DNA from: Chitinophagaceae bacterium | Lineage (GTDB): Bacteria; Bacteroidota; Bacteroidia; Chitinophagales; Chitinophagaceae | Reading direction: 5' to 3' | NCBI GenBank assembly: GCA_016741945.1 | Contig: JACVCQ010000062.1 | Location: forward strand, 1 to 9,483 | Length of the DNA: 9,483 nucleotides | Program-made: the position numbers and the translations under genes | Notes under the pieces: model-generated | Databases searched by the model: none | The model's input: the letters and a program-made list of their open reading frames with translations, nothing else | What the model was told of the DNA's origin: nothing | Part shown: positions 5,827 through 9,483 of the stretch, in pieces | Layout of the letters: every line of letters starts with the position of its first letter | Position numbering within the stretch: position 1 is the first letter of the stretch

Positions 5827-7032
5827 TTACCGGTTGCGGCGGATGTCTTTGATATTGATGGTTAATACCAATGGTTTTTGGTCACGAAAAATGATGACCC
5901 TCACTTTACCGATGGAATTCTGAAACAGTGTTTTATATGCCTGAATATTTTTGGTGTAGTTATTTTCTACTGAAAATATGATATCCCCCGGCTGGAATCC
6001 GGCTTTATCACCCGGTGATCCTTTAATGATATCAATAACCCTAATCTCACCATGAATCAGATAAATGCCCAATCCGGTATACGCATAATCAAACATTTCC
6101 TGGAAATGATTATTGGGTTTGATATGAATGGATCTTTCTGGATAATTCAAAATCACATTAAAACGACGCATGATATCATTACCAATCAATCCCCCTAACA
6201 ATGGGTAAGAAGTTACATTGAATTCATCATCAAAAACATGAATCGGTACATTCCGAAACTTATAAGGACCAATTCTGACTTCTGACGCAACCGTAATATC
6301 CATCATTTTTTTCCCACCTAATCCTTCTGCCTGTGTGGGATAAAATTTTCTTTTGCGTTTAAAAATCACACTGTCTTCTACAAATTCTTTTGATAACAAA
6401 AAAGTGAGTCCTGCGCCTGTATCAAAAATAAATCGACCGTTTACCTGTTTCTCGTCCTTTACAGAAGCCATTTGTAAAGGCAGTGTAGAAAAATCGGGAC
6501 GAAGCAGATACCCTCCTTTGGGATATTTAAATCTACCGGGTGTAAATACTTCCATGACCTGCTTGTCATAATCAATATGGACAATATATCTCCGAAGAAA
6601 ACTGAATCCAATGATACCATCAATTTTCAATCCATATACACTGGTCAACAAATCATAATCATTGACATGAAAATCAAGTTTATCAACTTCCAATCCGGGT
6701 AATTTTAAACTATGGTTATAGGCAAACTCTACCGTTTTAATCCCTGCGATACCACGGATTGTTCGGTCGCTCATGGTTTTAGTGATCCCTAAGTAATTAA
6801 CAGTAGTGGAATCCAAAGAAATACCACCACTTCCCGTATCGAATACAAAATTCAGGCTGTCAGGATAATCATCAATTCTTGCTTTGATAATCACAATACC
6901 CCCACTCAACTGTGTAAAAGGAAAACTAGTTAGCAGCTTAGCTTCAGGCATGATAAACTCTTCCTGAGCAAAAACAGGTTTACCGGCAACGAATAAACCT
7001 ATCCAGGTAAAAATGAGTAAAAAGAGTTTCAT
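5827..7032 (-). CDS. exported aspartyl protease with C-terminal PDZ domain
   Basis: The 401-residue product starts with a signal peptide (MKLFLLIFTWIGLFVAGKPV, cleavage probably after FAQ at 21-23). Two retropepsin-like lobes follow, each with a catalytic motif: 'FVFDTGSGG' (62-70, Asp65) and 'FIFDTGAGL' (201-209, Asp204). Each lobe also has its hydrophobic-hydrophobic-Gly counterpart, 'IDGIIGFSFLRR' (137-148) and 'LGGLIGNDIMRR' (279-290). Residues about 320-395 form a PDZ domain ('GLGIYLIHGEIRVIDI', 'SPGDKAGFQPGDIIFSVEN'). The two aspartates could form one active site within a single chain. Secreted proteins with this layout are common in Bacteroidota; the substrate is unknown, and PDZ probably recruits or positions peptides. 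The gene is 67 bp upstream of the M16 pair on the same strand, suggesting a protease cluster, perhaps one transcript. The start is supported by the signal peptide. Confidence 0.9.
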   Translation of the reverse strand: MKLFLLIFTWIGLFVAGKPVFAQEEFIMPEAKLLTSFPFTQLSGGIVIIKARIDDYPDSLNFVFDTGSGGISLDSTTVNYLGITKTMSDRTIRGIAGIKTVEFAYNHSLKLPGLEVDKLDFHVNDYDLLTSVYGLKIDGIIGFSFLRRYIVHIDYDKQVMEVFTPGRFKYPKGGYLLRPDFSTLPLQMASVKDEKQVNGRFIFDTGAGLTFLLSKEFVEDSVIFKRKRKFYPTQAEGLGGKKMMDITVASEVRIGPYKFRNVPIHVFDDEFNVTSYPLLGGLIGNDIMRRFNVILNYPERSIHIKPNNHFQEMFDYAYTGLGIYLIHGEIRVIDIIKGSPGDKAGFQPGDIIFSVENNYTKNIQAYKTLFQNSIGKVRVIIFRDQKPLVLTINIKDIRRNR

Positions 7033-7166
7033 GCAATCTGAAAATACGCTGATTTTAGGACTCGATGAAGGATTATGTGATAAACAAACAATGAGTAATT
7101 GATGGGTTCACTGAATGGACAAACAAAAGCCGGTTTTTGTTGCAACAGGAATCAACCATATCCTCC

Positions 7167-7174
7167 TACCTTTG
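7167..7174 (+). promoter_or_regulatory. mqnC promoter -7 box
   Basis: TACCTTTG is an exact match to the Bacteroidota -7 consensus TAnnTTTG, 23 bp before the mqnC ATG. The nearest TTG motifs lie at 7137-7142, giving a slightly long spacer of 24 nt to the -33 element. Transcription would begin near 7180. Confidence 0.6.
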
Positions 7175-7197
7175 TTGTTCAATTGAAATGAAAGGGT

Positions 7198-8322
7198 ATG
7201 CAATTAGCTGATTTGTATCAAAAAGCATTGAATTTTGAGTTTTTGAGCATTGAAGAAGGGATGTTTCTGTTTCAACAGGCGCCTCTCTCTGAATTGATGC
7301 ATGTAGCAGATGAACTTCGCAAAAAGCAAGTACCGCACGGAAAAGTAACTTGGCAGATCGATCGTAATGTGAATACCACGAATGTTTGTATTGCTAATTG
7401 TAAGTTTTGCAATTTCTACAGAATACCCGGACATGCGGAAGCTTATATCACGGATATGGATACCTACCGCAAAAAAATTGATGAAACACTGCGTTATGGT
7501 GGTGATCAGTTATTATTGCAAGGGGGACATCATCCTGAATTGGGGCTTGATTTTTATACAAATACCTTCAGACAAATTAAGCAAGAGTACCCACATCTGA
7601 AATTGCATGCACTCGGACCACCAGAAGTGGCTCATATCTGCAAACTGGAAAAGATGAGTCATCAAGCGGTATTGGCAGCATTAAAGGAAGCGGGATTAGA
7701 TTCTTTACCGGGTGCGGGTGCCGAGATATTGGTAGATAGAGTACGCAGGCTGATTTCAAAAGGAAAATGTGGAGCAGACGAATGGCTGGATATCATGCAT
7801 GAAGCCCATAAATTAGACATCACCACCAGTGCTACCATGATGTTTGGTCATGTGGAAACATTGGAAGAGCGATTTATCCATCTCACCCGAATCAGAGAAG
7901 TGCAGAGTCGTAAACCGGAGCATGTAAAAGGGTTTTTAGCCTTTATTCCATGGACTTTCCAGGATGTAGATACTTTATTGACCCGTATCAGGGGGGTACA
8001 TAACCTCACCACTACCGATGAATATATTCGCATGATTGCTATTAGTCGCATCATGCTTCCGAATGTAAAAAATATTCAAGCGAGTTGGTTAACGGTAGGC
8101 AAACAAACGGCTCAGATCTGTCTACATGCCGGTGCCAATGATTTTGGATCTATTATGATCGAAGAAAATGTGGTAAGTGCTGCCGGAGACCCTCATAGAT
8201 TCAAGTACAAAACCATGCAGGACGCCATCCGCGAAGCCGGTTTTGAACCCCAACTCCGCAGCCAGCAATATGACTGGAGAGAGATCCCGGAGAGCATTCA
8301 GGAGCAGGTGATTGATTATTAA
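7198..8322 (+). CDS. mqnC: cyclic dehypoxanthinyl futalosine synthase MqnC (radical SAM)
   Basis: The 374-residue protein carries the radical SAM cluster motif CX3CX2C as 'CIANCKFC' (Cys64, Cys68, Cys71) in the context 'NTTNVCIANCKFCNFYR', then 'QLLLQGGHHPELGLDFY' (104-120), 'LHALGPPEV' (136-144) and the family marker 'SLPGAGAEILVDRVR' (169-183). MqnC uses a 4Fe-4S cluster and SAM to cyclise dehypoxanthine futalosine, one step of the futalosine route to menaquinone. The related MqnE and CofG/H proteins differ in these motifs; the GAGAEILVDRVR region favours MqnC. The ATG at 7198 is preceded by AAAGGG at 7191-7196, a fair Shine-Dalgarno sequence with a very short spacer. The other menaquinone genes are not in the window. 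The gene has its own promoter, divergent from the aspartyl protease gene, and is followed by the heptad repeat array. Confidence 0.93.
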   Translation: MQLADLYQKALNFEFLSIEEGMFLFQQAPLSELMHVADELRKKQVPHGKVTWQIDRNVNTTNVCIANCKFCNFYRIPGHAEAYITDMDTYRKKIDETLRYGGDQLLLQGGHHPELGLDFYTNTFRQIKQEYPHLKLHALGPPEVAHICKLEKMSHQAVLAALKEAGLDSLPGAGAEILVDRVRRLISKGKCGADEWLDIMHEAHKLDITTSATMMFGHVETLEERFIHLTRIREVQSRKPEHVKGFLAFIPWTFQDVDTLLTRIRGVHNLTTTDEYIRMIAISRIMLPNVKNIQASWLTVGKQTAQICLHAGANDFGSIMIEENVVSAAGDPHRFKYKTMQDAIREAGFEPQLRSQQYDWREIPESIQEQVIDY

Positions 8323-8327
8323 GAGGG

Positions 8328-8404
8328 GTGAAAAGTGAAAGGTGAGAGGTGAAATTGACTTGATTTGACCTTTCACTTTTCACCTTTCACCTCTCACCTC
8401 TCAC
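8328..8404. repeat. inverted arrays of a 7-bp repeat downstream of mqnC, possible terminator
   Basis: Four tandem heptads of the form GTGARAN run head to tail at 8328-8355 (GTGAAAA, GTGAAAG, GTGAGAG, GTGAAAT). After a 14-nt spacer, five heptads of the complementary form run at 8370-8404 (CTTTCAC, TTTTCAC, CTTTCAC, CTCTCAC, CTCTCAC), all in exact 7-bp register. The arrays can fold into a long hairpin with several slipped registers, and TTTTT (8405-8409) follows, so it may terminate the mqnC transcript. It starts five bases after the mqnC stop. Confidence 0.75.
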
Positions 8405-8454
8405 TTTTTAACTTCATTTAACTTTTAAACCTTCCTGTTTAAGTTTCAGCACTA

Positions 8455-8462
8455 TACCTTTA
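8455..8462 (+). promoter_or_regulatory. possible -7 box for the 72-aa gene
   Basis: TACCTTTA differs from TAnnTTTG only at the last base and lies 20 bp before the ATG at 8483. A convincing -33 element is not seen. Confidence 0.35.
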
Positions 8463-8482
8463 TGCTTTCTTAAACTGAACTT

Positions 8483-8701
8483 ATGAAAACAAGGCATCTT
8501 TTTGTTCCCGGCCTAGCTATAGCCGTTCTAGCTTTTGCAGGTTTTGTCACCAATAACCTCAATAATCGCAAGATGTGCTCTGTAAATAATAAAAATTGTC
8601 CGCTGAAGCAAAAAAAGCAAGTCACACAGCCTCAGGGAAGCAGTCCGGATGAGCTTCATTATGGGGGACTAAACCGTTTAATCGTCTCAACTTTCCGATA
8701 A
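8483..8701 (+). CDS. small membrane-anchored or exported hypothetical protein (72 aa)
   Basis: The 72-residue product opens with MKTR followed by a hydrophobic segment, 'LFVPGLAIAVLAFAGFV' (6-22). This could be an uncleaved membrane anchor or a signal peptide. The rest is polar: 'NNLNNRKMCSVNNKNCPLKQ' (24-43) contains Cys32 and Cys39, which could form a disulfide if exported, then a Lys/Gln-rich linker and the tail 'DELHYGGLNRLIVSTFR'. No lipobox is evident. It is likely a real gene: it lies between a possible promoter and a strong terminator that begins 6 bases after the stop codon, and the start codon has the right sequence context. I do not recognise the family and propose no function. Confidence 0.6.
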   Translation: MKTRHLFVPGLAIAVLAFAGFVTNNLNNRKMCSVNNKNCPLKQKKQVTQPQGSSPDELHYGGLNRLIVSTFR

Positions 8702-8707
8702 TCATTG

Positions 8708-8737
8708 ATCCTGCGCTTACAACGCAGGATTTTTTTT
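8708..8737 (+). terminator. rho-independent terminator after the 72-aa gene
   Basis: ATCCTGCG (8708-8715) and CGCAGGAT (8723-8730) form a perfect 8-bp stem with a 7-nt loop, followed by an uninterrupted T-run to 8737. It separates the small gene from the sigma factor unit. Confidence 0.88.
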
Positions 8738-8813
8738 CTTTGTACTGTAACAAAATAAACGCCTGTCCGTATTACGATTATACAAGGCAATCAACTGAAT
8801 TATCGCGCTGTTT

Positions 8814-9305
8814 ATGACTGAGCAAGAGTACAACCAATGTGTGAACCAATATGCGGATAACGTATATCGTTTCATCGTTAAAAATCTTCGACATGAGGAA
8901 GATGCCCGCGATATTGTACAAACTGCTTTTGAAAAACTTTGGAGAAACCGTGAAAATGTTGAGAATAGTAAATCAAAATCATTCTTATTCACGGTAGCAT
9001 ACAATCAGATGATCGATCATATCAGAAAGGTAAAAAGAATTCATCTGAAAGATGAATTTCAGGAAGATGGTAGAATAGAACAAGCTAATAGTCATAAAAG
9101 AGACATGAAGAAGATTTTAATGGAAGCATTGAACAGACTTAATGAAACACAAAGAAGTCTGGTAATGCTGAAAGATTATGAAGGATATAGCTATGAAGAG
9201 ATTGGTCAGATTATGGATTTGAATGAGAGTCAGGTGAAAGTATATTTACACCGTGCAAGATTAACTTTAAGAAATTATCTGGTAAGTCCCGAAAACGTAT
9301 TATAA
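8814..9305 (+). CDS. ECF-type RNA polymerase sigma factor
   Basis: At 163 residues this is a standard extracytoplasmic-function (sigma-70 family) factor with only regions 2 and 4. Region 2 spans about 10-75, with 'DARDIVQTAFEKLWRN' (30-45, region 2.2 core-binding helix) and 'FLFTVAYNQMIDHIRKVKR' (57-75, -10 recognition). Region 4 spans about 103-156, with 'LNETQRSLVMLKDYEGYSYE' (109-128) and the DNA-binding helix-turn-helix 'EIGQIMDLNESQVKVYLHRA' (129-148). A short linker of about 25 residues joins them. It redirects RNA polymerase to a small regulon and is normally held inactive by an anti-sigma factor. The next gene, 9 bp downstream, is probably that partner. It is not followed by a FecR/TonB-receptor pair within the window, so polysaccharide or iron uptake control cannot be claimed. 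Confidence 0.92.
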   Translation: MTEQEYNQCVNQYADNVYRFIVKNLRHEEDARDIVQTAFEKLWRNRENVENSKSKSFLFTVAYNQMIDHIRKVKRIHLKDEFQEDGRIEQANSHKRDMKKILMEALNRLNETQRSLVMLKDYEGYSYEEIGQIMDLNESQVKVYLHRARLTLRNYLVSPENVL

Positions 9306-9314
9306 TAAATAACA

Positions 9315-9483
9315 GTGATCAACATCAACAGACATAATTACGAGGAATTTTTCCTGCTCTACATAGACAGGGAACTTTCTGCGGCCGAAAGAGTGGCTGT
9401 TGAACAGTTTGTTCAAGAGAATCCGGATTTACAAAATGAACTGGATGCCTTACAACAAACCTTGCTTACGGAAGATATGGTAT
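9315..9483 (+). CDS. putative anti-sigma factor (partial, 5' end only)
   Basis: A GTG at 9315, 9 bp after the sigma factor stop, opens a frame that stays open for 56 codons to the window end. It begins MININRHNYEEFFLLYIDRE and continues 'LSAAERVAVEQFVQENPDLQ' (21-40). As I recall, this N-terminal pattern (NYEE.F.LY.D.ELS...R..VE.FV..NPDL) is typical of proteins encoded directly after ECF sigma genes in Chitinophagaceae. They usually have a cytoplasmic N-terminal helical domain, a later membrane helix and a variable periplasmic part. The visible part lacks a zinc-finger HXXXCXXC motif. The role as anti-sigma factor is inferred from position and length-independent similarity. GTG is chosen because no ATG occurs before the conserved opening. 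Confidence 0.7.
   Translation, partial: MININRHNYEEFFLLYIDRELSAAERVAVEQFVQENPDLQNELDALQQTLLTEDMV

Overview
The window looks like a chromosomal segment of a Bacteroidota bacterium, most likely from the Chitinophagaceae (Sediminibacterium-like). The reasons are the AT-rich composition, promoter -7 boxes of the TAnnTTTG type, weak or absent Shine-Dalgarno sequences, a PadR-type regulator, an ECF sigma factor followed directly by a small putative anti-sigma protein with the 'NYEEFFLLYID.ELS' opening, and menaquinone synthesis by the futalosine route (MqnC). The genus is inferred from protein style, not from a search.

Left edge (1-720, minus strand): the N-terminal 107 residues of a PadR-family repressor run off the window. 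Upstream of it lies a small 64-residue basic protein of unknown function. A perfect 11-5-11 palindrome at 693-719 covers the -33 element of the probable promoter for this pair and is a good candidate for the PadR operator.

Arsenic island (928-2675, plus strand): arsR, arsM and arsC are consecutive. Two copies of an 18-bp palindrome in inverted orientation bracket the promoter just upstream of arsR and are probable ArsR operators. ArsC would reduce arsenate to arsenite, ArsM would methylate arsenite, and ArsR would sense it. No efflux pump (Acr3 or ArsB) is in the window, so this locus handles arsenic by biotransformation unless a pump is encoded elsewhere.

Middle (2682-7032, mostly minus strand): a long imperfect hairpin fills the gap between convergent arsC and a small four-helix membrane protein of the phage-holin-4-2/DUF family. 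Next come two adjacent M16 peptidase genes: the upstream one carries the HXXEH zinc site, and the downstream one has lost it but keeps the C-terminal Arg/Tyr elements, so they probably form an active/inactive heterodimer. After that is an exported aspartyl protease with two DTG motifs and a C-terminal PDZ domain.

Right part (7167-9483, plus strand): mqnC has a consensus -7 box and is followed by inverted arrays of a 7-bp repeat that may act as its terminator. A 72-residue membrane-anchored or exported protein of unknown function follows, ending in a strong rho-independent terminator. The window closes with an ECF sigma factor gene and, 9 bp later, the beginning of a GTG-started putative anti-sigma gene cut by the window end.

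No RNA gene, insertion sequence, CRISPR array or phage module was seen. The most interesting signals are regulatory or repetitive DNA: the PadR palindrome, the paired ArsR operators, the 80-bp hairpin and the heptad array, plus the pump-less ars operon with its cysteine-rich ArsM.
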